Assembly: GCA_029255105.1 (NCBI GenBank)
Contig: JAQWWH010000047.1
Coordinates: 30,021 to 94,020, forward strand
Direction of reading: 5' to 3'
Source: Flavimaricola sp.
GTDB taxonomy: Bacteria; Pseudomonadota; Alphaproteobacteria; Rhodobacterales; Rhodobacteraceae
DNA length: 64,000 bases
Shown here: positions 18,106 through 27,019 of the stretch, piece by piece
How positions within the stretch are numbered: the stretch's first letter is position 1
Layout: each line of letters starts with the position of its first letter
Position numbers and translations under genes: made by a program
Notes under the pieces: model-generated
Databases searched by the model: none
Seen by the model: the letters and a program-made list of their open reading frames with translations, nothing else
What the model was told of the DNA's origin: nothing

Positions 18106-18855
18106 ATGGATTTCAAGACCACCACAGGACGCATTGGCGTAAACATCACCGACAAGGCTGCTTTGACCGCCCAGGTTCAAGACAGGTTCGCCCGCCGCGA
18201 GGGATTTGCCCTTGCCACCCTCAACCTTGATCATCTGGTCAAGCTGGGCAGCCAGTCCACCTTTGCGACGGCCTACGCCAAGCAGGATCTGGTGACAGCG
18301 GACGGCAATCCTATTGTATGGATATCAGCCCTTGCCGGGCGTCCGGTGTCGCTGCTGCCCGGGGCCGACCTTGTCCTGCCTTTGGCCAGCATGGCAGCGC
18401 AGGCAGGTCTGAAAGTTGCGCTCGTCGGTAGCACCCAAGAAAGCCTCAAGGGTGCCGAAGCTGCCCTGGTCAACGCCATCCCTGGTGTGATCATCGCCGC
18501 GCGTATCGCACCTCCCATGGTCTTTGACCCCGGAGGACCCGAGGCCGAAGCAATCCTGAAGCAACTGGCCGATCTGGATATCGGTCTGTGCTTCCTTGCC
18601 CTTGGTGCGCCCAAGCAAGAGGTCCTTGCCGCGCTTGGTCGGCGTATTGCACCGCGCACCGGATTTGCCAGCATCGGGGCCGGTCTTGATTTTCTGTCCG
18701 GTCATCAGAATCGCGCTCCGCGCATTGTGCGTCGACTGGCGTTGGAGTGGCTTTGGCGGGCTGTTCACAACCCGCGCCGTCTTGCCCTGCGCTATCTGCA
18801 ATCGGCCATGATTCTGCCCGGCCATGCCTTGCGCGCAATCGGGTCGCGGCTTTAG
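18106..18855 (+). CDS. WecG/TagA/CpsF family glycosyltransferase (GT26)
   Basis: 249 residues. ATG 18106 is preferred to a TTG at 18100. Family features: TLNLDHLVKLG near the N-terminus, ADGNPIVWIS (the catalytic Asp region), VALVGST, FLALGAPKQE, and a C-terminal RRLALEWLWR segment. These enzymes add an N-acetylmannosamine-type or other hexose to an undecaprenyl-linked sugar early in polysaccharide assembly, at the membrane. It diverges from the Gfo/Idh/MocA operon across a 197-bp gap and converges on the SDR gene, sharing TTAG at the stops. Confidence 0.92.
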   Translation: MDFKTTTGRIGVNITDKAALTAQVQDRFARREGFALATLNLDHLVKLGSQSTFATAYAKQDLVTADGNPIVWISALAGRPVSLLPGADLVLPLASMAAQAGLKVALVGSTQESLKGAEAALVNAIPGVIIAARIAPPMVFDPGGPEAEAILKQLADLDIGLCFLALGAPKQEVLAALGRRIAPRTGFASIGAGLDFLSGHQNRAPRIVRRLALEWLWRAVHNPRRLALRYLQSAMILPGHALRAIGSRL

Positions 18856-19604
18856 CCCAGTTTTCGGGGTGCCGGAGCAGAGCGGAAGGTCAGCTTATCC
18901 TTGATCCGATCTTTTAGGCCCCGCGGTGGAAGAAGCTCTGTATCCATCTCCCAAGTGGTGCCGTTCAGCGATCTGTCGGTCCAAAGGGCAAGTTGAACGC
19001 CCCAGGCCGCCGCCGTCGCAGGGTCCAGCCCATCGGGTATGCCCATTCTTGTGGCGAGCCGGCCCGGTAGCCAATCGGTGATGATGATCCCGGGGAATCG
19101 GTCGCCAAGATCGGCCACCACCGCCCGTGTAAACACCCGAGCCGCCCCTTTGGACACAGAATAGGCCGAGCTTGCGGCCATTGGCGCGATGTCGGCAAAG
19201 CTGGCAACATTGACGATGCGTCCGTACCCGGTCCGGACCATCCGGCCAAGCGCCTCATGGGTACAGGCCACGACGCCGCCAAGGTTGACTGCCATGGTGT
19301 CCTGAAAGCTGTCAGGCGTTTCGTCCAGGATATCCCGTCGAGGGTATACGGCTGCGTTGTTGATCAAAAGGGTCACGGGGCCGATAGCGTCTGCCCGGGC
19401 AAAGGCCGCAGCGACGGAGGCAGGGTCGGCCACGTCTGCGATCGCAGGGTGAAAACCACTACCGGCCAATCCCCCGGTTTCGGCCAGTGCATCCCCGTTT
19501 CGGCCCAGGCCAACGACGGTAATCCCCTTGGTAGCAAGTCCAATGGCCAAGGCCTGGCCAAGGCCCGCTCCGGCCCCAGTGACAATTGCCACTCCGTCGG
19601 TCAT
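18852..19604 (-). CDS. Short-chain dehydrogenase/reductase
   Basis: 250 residues from the ATG that overlaps the GMC stop (ATGA). A longer open frame upstream has no SDR homology. Motifs: VTGAGAGLGQAL (TGxxxGxG, residues 8-19), INNAAVYPRR (NNAG type), and YSVSKGA (YxxxK). It is last in the acyltransferase-GMC-SDR operon. It probably reduces or oxidises a hydroxyl/keto group on a sugar or lipid substrate; the partner GMC enzyme may act on the same compound. Confidence 0.88.
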   Translation of the reverse strand: MTDGVAIVTGAGAGLGQALAIGLATKGITVVGLGRNGDALAETGGLAGSGFHPAIADVADPASVAAAFARADAIGPVTLLINNAAVYPRRDILDETPDSFQDTMAVNLGGVVACTHEALGRMVRTGYGRIVNVASFADIAPMAASSAYSVSKGAARVFTRAVVADLGDRFPGIIITDWLPGRLATRMGIPDGLDPATAAAWGVQLALWTDRSLNGTTWEMDTELLPPRGLKDRIKDKLTFRSAPAPRKLG

Positions 19605-21169
19605 TTCTGATCCTCCACGATGCAGGTTGCCACCCTGATGGCATTTGCTGCGATGGTCAGGCTGGGGTTCACCCCCATGGATGTCGGCATGAATGAGGCG
19701 TCCGCCACCCAAAGGTTGTCCACCTCATGTGCCCGGCAGTTGCGGTCAACCACGCTGGTCGAAGGATCATCGCCCATCCGGAGCGTTCCGCAGGGATGGC
19801 CAAAGTTTGGATCCGCCGCCCGGGTTAGGAACATCATCCGTTGCCCGCGAAAGGCGGCCTTGATTGCCTTGCGATAGGGTTTGCGCCGCGACCTGAGCTC
19901 GGGTCCGATGGTGTAGTCAAACCGGATGGCGCGAGGGTTTGCCTTGTCCAGCAGGATCCGGTTTTCGGGCATCGGAAAATCCTCAAGCAGCCCAACGTAA
20001 AGCTTGGCCCCGCCCAGAAGCCACGAGGCGACGAGGGCGGGAACGCGTGTCAGTTCTCGCACAAGGCGAAACCGACGCAGCGCCGAACGCTCTACCAGTG
20101 ACTTGAGGTGGAAGGCGATTTCTCCGTAGGAGAAGTCGACGCCCATCGCCTGCACCATGCCGAACCGTTTGCCCTTGTGGTAGTATAGGTCGCGAAAGCC
20201 GACGGCTTTGGACGCCCCGGCGAAACGGGCCGATTTTCCGGGCCAAAGGGCAAAACGTTCATCTAGGTGAAACATCAGGTAACGTCCGACCTGATCGTTG
20301 CCGTTGGCGCAGCCATTGGGCCAATGTGGGGCCGAGGAAGCGAGCAAAAGGCGGGGGGACGAATATGCCCCTGCTGCCAAAACAACTTGTTTGGCAGCGA
20401 TCAAATAGGTCTGGCCATCTCGCAGGACTTCGACCTCATCGATATGTCCGGGCCGTCCCCGCAGGGCAGTGACCTCGCACCGGTCAAGCAGGGCGGCCCG
20501 GCCCGTTGCCAGGGCTGGTTCCAGCCCGGCGGAGCGGCCGTCCATCTTGCAGGGTCGTGGACATTTTCGGCCAAGGCATTCGGCACAACCGGGCAGGTAG
20601 GACAGTGCCGTATGCAGCCGATAAGGATGAATTCCGTTCGCCCGTAGCCGTTCGATGATGGCGGCATCGCCTTCCCCGACAGGCGGAGGCGGTGCCAAGG
20701 AGGGGGTGGGCCGATCCGACAGGGGATCAGGCTCACCATGCAGGCGATACATCTCTTGGGCCTTGTCGAACCACGGCGTCATTTCATCGTAGCTGACCGG
20801 CCAACCGCCAGAGGGGTGGGGACGCTCCGGGCTGTCGTCAAGATCATGAGATTCCGGTCGTTCAAGCGTGGCGGCGTAAAAGACGGAACTGCCGCCTGCG
20901 CCGCTCCCTAAGGGGGCAAAGAACCGGCGGGGCTTGCCGTCGACTTGTCCCTCGATCGGGTCCGGCCAATATCCCCGCACGGCCCGGGCCACTGGATCGG
21001 CCATGCCGATGTTTATCGGGGTCTCTTCTGTTCTTTGACCCGCATGTCCCTTTTCAAGGAATAGGACGGTCTTTCCGGCCTCCGCCAGACAACGGCCAAT
21101 CGTTCCGCCGCCCATTCCGGTTCCGATGACGATGACATCCCAGTCCCGCGCCAGCGTCTGGTCGATCAT
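19601..21169 (-). CDS. GMC family FAD-dependent oxidoreductase
   Basis: 522 residues. FAD-binding VIVIGTGMGGGTIG lies near residue 13, followed by LFLEKG. GSGAGGSSVFYAA matches the second GMC signature. The C-terminal catalytic region GHPCGTLRMGD, then NPSLTIAANA, carries the family His and Asn. A CAECLGRKCPRPC segment near residues 195-207 is rich in cysteine. Such enzymes oxidise alcohols, here perhaps a sugar or polyol. It overlaps the acyltransferase gene and the SDR gene by 4 bp each. Confidence 0.9.
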   Translation of the reverse strand: MIDQTLARDWDVIVIGTGMGGGTIGRCLAEAGKTVLFLEKGHAGQRTEETPINIGMADPVARAVRGYWPDPIEGQVDGKPRRFFAPLGSGAGGSSVFYAATLERPESHDLDDSPERPHPSGGWPVSYDEMTPWFDKAQEMYRLHGEPDPLSDRPTPSLAPPPPVGEGDAAIIERLRANGIHPYRLHTALSYLPGCAECLGRKCPRPCKMDGRSAGLEPALATGRAALLDRCEVTALRGRPGHIDEVEVLRDGQTYLIAAKQVVLAAGAYSSPRLLLASSAPHWPNGCANGNDQVGRYLMFHLDERFALWPGKSARFAGASKAVGFRDLYYHKGKRFGMVQAMGVDFSYGEIAFHLKSLVERSALRRFRLVRELTRVPALVASWLLGGAKLYVGLLEDFPMPENRILLDKANPRAIRFDYTIGPELRSRRKPYRKAIKAAFRGQRMMFLTRAADPNFGHPCGTLRMGDDPSTSVVDRNCRAHEVDNLWVADASFMPTSMGVNPSLTIAANAIRVATCIVEDQK

Positions 21170-23214
21170 GATCCGACGGTCCCAGTGAGGAATGGCATGA
21201 ACAAATCGCGCAGCGCGAGCGCCCCGGCGTTGTTGATGTGGTTGTTGTCAAAGTAGACCGGTTTGCCGTCCAACATGACAGAGCACCGCTCCGGACAGAG
21301 ACGGGGCCAAGGGTCTATCAGCGTGATCAAGCCCTTGGTCGCCATCGGGTAAAGGCAAGTTTCCGCCCCCATGACGCGGGCGGCCAGCGTTTCTGACTTG
21401 GCGCTGAAGGTGGCTGTGATTTCGGACGGGCTCGCCCGACCGTGGGCAAGCATGCGGGCCACCTCGCGCGAGTTGTAGTCGGGTATCTCGGGCACTTGGC
21501 GCAGGACATGCACCTCGCCAAAATCGTCGTTTAGGGTCTTTACCGTCTCTTCCAGCGCCAGATCGAAAAGCTCCGCTTGGTTGTCTGCTTGTAACCCTGA
21601 TCCTGGTGCCGGTCGCAAGGTGATCAGGTTGGCGGCGTCGCGCCCGATCCCGGTGCCTTCGGCATAGTAGCTCCAACGGCCAACAAGCAGGATGCGCTCA
21701 ACGCTGTCCATCTGTGCGAAGGCCTGTTCAAGCTGGTTGTTGGCGCGAAGGCAGCTGGCATCCTGCGAGGTGGTCGAGGCGCTTTCGTCCTTGGCTACAC
21801 CAAAGAGGGGCGGACAGCCGCCGCGCCAGATGATCATCCCGGGCGTTCCCGCCTCATCCGCGGCGAGCGCCAGCCCGTCCATCAGGGCGCGCAGATGGCT
21901 GTCGCCCCAGATCAATACCTTTGGAGCCCCTTCCGGCCCTATGGCGCAGGTTTCTATTCCGGCGAGTGGGCCAGTTGTGGGCGTGTCGCACCTGCTCCAG
22001 TCCTGGAGGAAATCCTGGCTGGCATGGATATGTGCCCTGACCTCGGGGGAAAAGCGACCGGCGGCGCCGTCTTGGACAAAAGCCAGCCCGCCAAATGTCA
22101 GAACGGCCATGCCCGCAGCAACGGCGCCGCCCAGAAATGCGGGGGTGCTGATCGAGCGCGCCCGACGCAGGGGGCGCTCTATAAGGGCCCAGCTTAGCAT
22201 AGCAAGGACAGTAGCAACAGAAAGCCATCCTGCCGCCTCGTAGGGCGATGCGTAGCCGTCCCTCCAATAGCGCGACAGAATAAGGACCGGCCAATGCCAA
22301 AGATAAAGCGAGTATGAGATAAGCCCGACAAAGACCGGTCCCTTGAGGGCAAGCAGCCTATTGGCCAGATTGTCCTGGCCTGCGTTCGCGAGGATCAGTG
22401 CGGCACCGGCCACGGGCAAAATCGCCTGCCAGCCTGGAAACCCGTCAGAGCGCACAGCGATGATCGAAACCGCAACAAGAGCGAGCCCGATCCAGGACAA
22501 GCCCGGCCAAAGACGGATCGACTGGTTCCTCAAGGCGATTGCAAGGAGAACCCCCGTCAAAAGCTCCCAAGCCCGAAACGGGAACAGAAAGAACGTCGCT
22601 TCGGGATACGTCGGGGTCATGGCGATGCAGGCAACGGCCGAGACCAGCCAGATCAGGATCAAGGCAGGAATTGTGGCCCCTCGAACAATGCGAAGGGCGA
22701 GCAAGGCGAGCGGCAGAAAGACGTAGAACTGTTCTTCCACCGAGAGGGACCAGGTGTGCAGAAGCGGTTTGCTTTCGGCGGCCACGTCAAAGTAGCCCGC
22801 CTCGCGCCAGAACTGGACATTGGACACCCACAGGGTCGCCGCGATCAGCGATTTGCCGAACTCTCGAAACTCGAACGGCAGAAGGACCAACCATGCAAAG
22901 ACCGAGCTTGCGATGGCCATGGCAAAGAACGCGGGTGCCAGGCGTCGGATGCGGCGGATATAGAACCGACCCAAGGCTATGCGACCGGTTTCACGCAACT
23001 CCGACCACAGAAGGCCGCCGATCAGGAAGCCCGAGATGACAAAGAAGACATCAACCCCGACAAATCCCCCGTCGAGACCCGGAACACCGAAGTGGTAGAG
23101 AACGACTGACAGGACGGCAAACGCTCTTAGCCCGTCGATTTCGGGTCTATAGGCCAGATGCCGCGCGGCGGCTCCGGAGAGAGGTTTGGATGTCGAAATG
23201 TCTGGCCTGCTCAA
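21166..23214 (-). CDS. Acyltransferase-3 / SGNH fusion, polysaccharide O-acetylase
   Basis: 682 residues of OafA/YrhL type. The N-terminal membrane domain has RPEIDGLRAFAV, VDVFFVISGFL and about ten hydrophobic helices up to residue 365. The periplasmic C-terminal SGNH domain has IWGDSHLRAL (nucleophile Ser) and FDNNHINNAG (catalytic Asn/His region). It takes acetyl from the cytosol and puts it on a surface glycan. It is the first gene of a three-gene operon in the polysaccharide locus, so it likely decorates that glycan. Confidence 0.92.
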   Translation of the reverse strand: MSRPDISTSKPLSGAAARHLAYRPEIDGLRAFAVLSVVLYHFGVPGLDGGFVGVDVFFVISGFLIGGLLWSELRETGRIALGRFYIRRIRRLAPAFFAMAIASSVFAWLVLLPFEFREFGKSLIAATLWVSNVQFWREAGYFDVAAESKPLLHTWSLSVEEQFYVFLPLALLALRIVRGATIPALILIWLVSAVACIAMTPTYPEATFFLFPFRAWELLTGVLLAIALRNQSIRLWPGLSWIGLALVAVSIIAVRSDGFPGWQAILPVAGAALILANAGQDNLANRLLALKGPVFVGLISYSLYLWHWPVLILSRYWRDGYASPYEAAGWLSVATVLAMLSWALIERPLRRARSISTPAFLGGAVAAGMAVLTFGGLAFVQDGAAGRFSPEVRAHIHASQDFLQDWSRCDTPTTGPLAGIETCAIGPEGAPKVLIWGDSHLRALMDGLALAADEAGTPGMIIWRGGCPPLFGVAKDESASTTSQDASCLRANNQLEQAFAQMDSVERILLVGRWSYYAEGTGIGRDAANLITLRPAPGSGLQADNQAELFDLALEETVKTLNDDFGEVHVLRQVPEIPDYNSREVARMLAHGRASPSEITATFSAKSETLAARVMGAETCLYPMATKGLITLIDPWPRLCPERCSVMLDGKPVYFDNNHINNAGALALRDLFMPFLTGTVGS

Positions 23215-23305
23215 AAAGGGGTGGGACCGGGTGATCCGCTTTGATTAAGGCCAGACTAGACCGGAATTGCGACTAAAATCGGACGAGCCTTTGGGTATCC
23301 TGCGC

Positions 23306-23461
23306 CTATTTCTTGGCAGGACGCAGAAAATCCCAACCAGCGAGCGCCAGGGTGATGGCAACGATGATGGATATGTCGACCCTCATCAGTTTGAACGTCA
23401 GGATTCCAAGAAACCCGGTCAGTACGGCAAGGGCAATGAACCCCAAGATGCGATCAGTCAT
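23306..23461 (-). CDS. Small membrane protein, 51 residues
   Basis: 51 residues with two hydrophobic stretches (IALAVLTGFLGILTF and ISIIVAITLALAGW) and a basic end (RPAKK). Its ATG overlaps the amidase stop (ATGA), so it belongs to the TRAP-amidase operon. A longer start at 23491 is open but lies inside the amidase. No family is recognised. Clean overlap and hydrophobic design argue for a real gene; it may be an accessory to the transporter. Confidence 0.65.
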   Translation of the reverse strand: MTDRILGFIALAVLTGFLGILTFKLMRVDISIIVAITLALAGWDFLRPAKK

Positions 23462-24840
23462 GATGTGGTTTCCTCGGTGAGGGTTTTCCAAAGTGAGTTG
23501 GCGCTGCGCAGCAGCCGGCCATCGTCACCCATCCGACCAACAACCTGAAGGCCCATTGGCAGGCCGTTGCTGGCCTCGAAAAGCGGAAGGTTGACGACCG
23601 GCACGCCGCAAAGCGTCCAGAGGCCATTGCAGATGGCTGGTCCTGTAGACTCGAGCCCTTCTGGCGCTGGGCCCGGGGTCGCGGGGCAGATGATGGCATC
23701 GCACCGTTCAAACACCTCTGCCAGCGCGCTGCGCAGAACGCCGGGCCAATCAAGGGCCGAGATGTAGTCGCGGGCCAAGGTATCCTTGCCCTTTTCCATT
23801 GCTGCCCGGATCTCGGGCGAGAAGTGGTCACCACCGCGCCTTTCCAGCCCGTAGTAGCACTTGGACATTTCGGCAAAGTTGATCCGCTCACGAATCGTCG
23901 CGGCCTCGTCGAAAAGCGGTGGCAGGGTGATTTCGAAGGCGTAGTCGCCCAACACCTCGGTCAACTCAGCCATCGCGCTGGCCATATCGGGGTGCAACTC
24001 GACCGCGCTTGGCATGGCGGACAGGACTGCAAAGGTCGGCCGAACGGGCGGCTTGCTTTGGCATGTGCTGAACAGACGGGGCGGGGCGCAGGGTTCGGTT
24101 GCGGTATCGCCCGCATCGTAGCCCGCCAAAACGTCCGCCACCATCGCCGCCCCGGCTGTCGACATCGCAAAGACGCCGATCGTATCAAGGCTGGGGGACT
24201 GGGGCAGAACACCGGTACGCGGGATCAACCCGAACGACGGTTTGAATGCGACGGTGCCGCAATATGAGGCTGGCCGGATCACCGACCCACCTGTCTGGGT
24301 GCCAATGGCCAGAGGAACCATGCCCGCGGCCACCGCGGCGGCCGACCCTTGCGACGATCCACCCGGCGTATGTGCGGCGTTGTAAGGGTTCCGCGTCTTG
24401 CCCGGGTGCAGGTAGGCAAGTTCCGTCGTAACCGTTTTGCCCATGATCAGGGCACCGGCCGCCTTCAGGCGCGATACGATCACCGCGTCCTCTGTCGGAA
24501 CGCGACCCTTGTCGATGGGTGTCCCGTTTTCGGTCTGGATCTTTTTGGTGTCGATGATGTCCTTGATCCCGATGGGCATGCCATGCAGCGGCCCGATCGG
24601 CCGGCCCGCCTGGCGCATCACGTCAAGACGGTCGGCCTCGGCCAGGATGTAGCTTTCTTCGAGCCAGGCCCAGGCCAGCACTTCAGGCTCAACTGCTTTG
24701 ATGCGGGCAATGCACGCTTCGGCGAGATCGCGGACCCTGAGGGCACCCTTGGCCAGCCTGTCCCGCATTTCGACGGGATCAAGCGCCAGGATGGCCTCGG
24801 GCTTGGGCTTATGCCGTGGTTCAGTTGCCATAGATCGCAT
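23458..24840 (-). CDS. Amidase, amidase-signature family
   Basis: 460 residues. The Ser-cisSer-Lys enzyme is visible: GKTVTTELA holds the Lys region, and GGSSQGSAAAVAAG with GTQTGGSVIRPA is the signature with the cis-Ser and nucleophile Ser. It cuts a carboxamide to acid and ammonia. ATG 24840 overlaps the dctM end by 20 bp; ATG 24831 is an equally good start. Cotranscription with a TRAP transporter suggests that the imported compound is an amide or is processed to one. Confidence 0.92.
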   Translation of the reverse strand: MRSMATEPRHKPKPEAILALDPVEMRDRLAKGALRVRDLAEACIARIKAVEPEVLAWAWLEESYILAEADRLDVMRQAGRPIGPLHGMPIGIKDIIDTKKIQTENGTPIDKGRVPTEDAVIVSRLKAAGALIMGKTVTTELAYLHPGKTRNPYNAAHTPGGSSQGSAAAVAAGMVPLAIGTQTGGSVIRPASYCGTVAFKPSFGLIPRTGVLPQSPSLDTIGVFAMSTAGAAMVADVLAGYDAGDTATEPCAPPRLFSTCQSKPPVRPTFAVLSAMPSAVELHPDMASAMAELTEVLGDYAFEITLPPLFDEAATIRERINFAEMSKCYYGLERRGGDHFSPEIRAAMEKGKDTLARDYISALDWPGVLRSALAEVFERCDAIICPATPGPAPEGLESTGPAICNGLWTLCGVPVVNLPLFEASNGLPMGLQVVGRMGDDGRLLRSANSLWKTLTEETTS

Positions 24841-26242
24841 TCGGCAGGTTAAAGACCAGACCCGGGAAGACGTAGACGCAGACCATCGACAGGATCACCA
24901 TGAAGAGGAAGGGCATGACGCCTGCAAAGATCTGGGTCAGCCGAACTTCCGGTGGGGCGATCCCCTTCAGGTAATAGGCCGACATGGCCATAGGGGGGGT
25001 CAGGAAGGACGTCTGCAGGTTCAGCGCCACGAGGATTCCGAAGAACAGCGGATCGACCCCGAACAGCGGCAGAAGCGGCAGGAAGATCGGCACGAAGATG
25101 ATGATGATCTCGGACCACTCCAGCGGCCAGCCCAGAAGGAAGATGATCAACTGCGCAAGGATCAGGAACTGAATGGTCGTCAGGCTTAGGCCGCCCACGA
25201 AATCGGCGATGATATGCTCGCCGCCAAGATACGAGAACACGGCCGAGAAGGTGTACGAGCCAACGAACAGCCAGCAGACCATTGCGGTCGTGCGGACCGT
25301 CAGGTAGACGCTTTCGCGCAGACGGTCATAGCTCATGGAGCGGTAGATAACAGCCAGAACCATACCGCCAAGAGCACCGATGGAAGCGGCTTCAGTCGGC
25401 GTCGCAAGGCCGAACAGGATCGAGCCGAGAACGGCAAGGATCAACGCGGCCAGCGGGACGAGCGAGGTGAAGACCATCCACATCAGTTTGCCGAAGGGCA
25501 CTGAGGGGACGTCTTCTTCGGTCAGACGCGGGGCGACAGAAGGCTGAATGATCGAGCGGCCGACCACGTAGACGAGGTAGAGGCCGACGAGAACCAAGCC
25601 GGGAAGCAGCGCAGCGGCGTAGAGCCGGACGATCGAAACGCCAGAGGCGGCTGCATAGACGATCAGCATGATCGACGGCGGGATAAGGATGCCGAGCGTG
25701 CCGCCAGCGCAGATGATGCCAGAGGCAAAGGAAGGATCGTACCGCGCCTTGAGCATCTGGGGGAGCGCCAACAGGCCCATCAGCGTAACCACAGCGCCAA
25801 CGATACCGGTGGCGGTCGCGAAAAGGGCGCAGGTGATAAGGGCCGCGACACCCATGGAGCCAGGAACGTTGCGGGCCGCGATGGCCAGTGTGGAAAAGAG
25901 CTTGTCGACGATGTTCGCCCGTTCCACCACATAGCCCATGAACAGGAAGAGCGGAACGGCGGTCAGTACTTCGTTCGACATGACCGTGTAGGTCTGGTTG
26001 ATAAATAGGTCGAATATTCGGTTGTTGTAAAAACCGTCTATCCAGGTCGACCAGGTATCCCACGTACTGGCCACCGTTTCGTCAAGCCGGTTGAAGGCGC
26101 GCCATTGGCGGGACGGATCGAAGTAGGCGTAGTAGCCAAAGCCGATGCCAAGGGCCATCAGGGTGAAGGCGATGGGAAAGCCCAGGAATACGAGAAAGAT
26201 GAAGATGCCAAGCATCATCAGGGCGACTTGGGGATCGGTCAC
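24821..26242 (-). CDS. TRAP transporter large permease (DctM type)
   Basis: 473 residues from GTG 26242, with GGGAG eight nt upstream. About twelve membrane helices, including FLVFLGFPIAFTLMALGIGFG near the N-terminus and GIICAGGTLGILIPPSI, the conserved TRAP-M/ion-transporter signature. It forms the Na+-coupled transport channel with the small permease. The compact gene order dctP-dctQ-dctM is standard. An insertion with charged residues around 45-75 (FNRLDETVASTW) is typical of the subgroup close to mannitol/chloroaromatic-type systems. Confidence 0.93.
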   Translation of the reverse strand: MTDPQVALMMLGIFIFLVFLGFPIAFTLMALGIGFGYYAYFDPSRQWRAFNRLDETVASTWDTWSTWIDGFYNNRIFDLFINQTYTVMSNEVLTAVPLFLFMGYVVERANIVDKLFSTLAIAARNVPGSMGVAALITCALFATATGIVGAVVTLMGLLALPQMLKARYDPSFASGIICAGGTLGILIPPSIMLIVYAAASGVSIVRLYAAALLPGLVLVGLYLVYVVGRSIIQPSVAPRLTEEDVPSVPFGKLMWMVFTSLVPLAALILAVLGSILFGLATPTEAASIGALGGMVLAVIYRSMSYDRLRESVYLTVRTTAMVCWLFVGSYTFSAVFSYLGGEHIIADFVGGLSLTTIQFLILAQLIIFLLGWPLEWSEIIIIFVPIFLPLLPLFGVDPLFFGILVALNLQTSFLTPPMAMSAYYLKGIAPPEVRLTQIFAGVMPFLFMVILSMVCVYVFPGLVFNLPNAIYGN

Positions 26243-26344
26243 TTTGGCGGCTCCCTATGGGACCAGGCGGCGCTTTGGCCTGCGTGGCGGGGTATTGTCA
26301 TGAATTGGCGCGGCACGAGGCCGGTCGGATCAGGATGAGACGGA

Positions 26345-26935
26345 TTACGGATGTGCGTCGGATTCGGCGATGTTGGCCTGCTTGATCAGCAGGTCCTCGG
26401 TCTCTTCGACATCCTCTGCCGCTTGACGCCAGTAGCCTTCGCGGATGCACAGAATGCAGCGGCAAACCTGGGCCATGCCCTGGATGAACAGAAGGGCACC
26501 CGCCAGGACCATGATCGACTTGAACTGGTAGATCGGGATGCCGGCCGGGCTATTGATGCTGACTTCACCACCCGGATAGGACCAGGAGCGGGCAGAGTAC
26601 TTCCAGCCGGACAGAACCAGCGCCGTGATGCCGGGAAAGAAGAAGAATATGTACAGAACCAAGTCGACCCGAGCCTGTGTCCGCGGCTTCCAAAGCCGGT
26701 AGAGGAAGTCGCCACGCACGTGGCCTCCCCGCGAAAGGGTATAGGCGCCACCCATCATGAACAGTGTTCCATACATGATGAAGGACACGTCCAGTGCCCA
26801 GGGCGTCGGGCTGTTCAGCAAGTAGCGAACAAAGACCTCATAACTCATGCCGAGCGTCATCATGACGATCAGCCAGGCAAAGGCCTTTCCAAAGAAGCCC
26901 GAAAGCTTGTCGGCGAAATCGATGAAGCGGACCAT
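26345..26935 (-). CDS. TRAP transporter small permease (DctQ type)
   Basis: 196 residues from ATG 26935; an ATG two codons earlier (26941) lies directly against GGGA and is less well spaced. Four membrane helices, beginning FGKAFAWLIVMMTLGMSYEV, with the conserved RYLLNSPTPWALD segment. It bridges the binding protein and the large permease. A 102-bp gap separates it from dctM, with no clear hairpin there. Confidence 0.9.
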   Translation of the reverse strand: MVRFIDFADKLSGFFGKAFAWLIVMMTLGMSYEVFVRYLLNSPTPWALDVSFIMYGTLFMMGGAYTLSRGGHVRGDFLYRLWKPRTQARVDLVLYIFFFFPGITALVLSGWKYSARSWSYPGGEVSINSPAGIPIYQFKSIMVLAGALLFIQGMAQVCRCILCIREGYWRQAAEDVEETEDLLIKQANIAESDAHP

Positions 26936-26963
26936 GTCCATTCCCGTCGTTGGAGCTTGTGTG

Positions 26964-26994
26964 GATCGGGGGCACCCGCTGGGCGCCCCCGATC
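26964..26994 (-). promoter_or_regulatory. Strong RNA hairpin between dctP and dctQ
   Basis: GATCGGGGGC pairs perfectly with GCCCCCGATC around an 11-nt loop that can itself form a CCC/GGG stem. No U-tract follows in the direction of transcription, and dctQ starts 29 nt later. This is the position where intercistronic stem-loops often protect or attenuate mRNA so that the binding protein is made in excess of its permeases. The function is inferred. Confidence 0.6.
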
Positions 26995-27019
26995 ATTTGA
27001 TATCGCGAAGGACGCGCTC

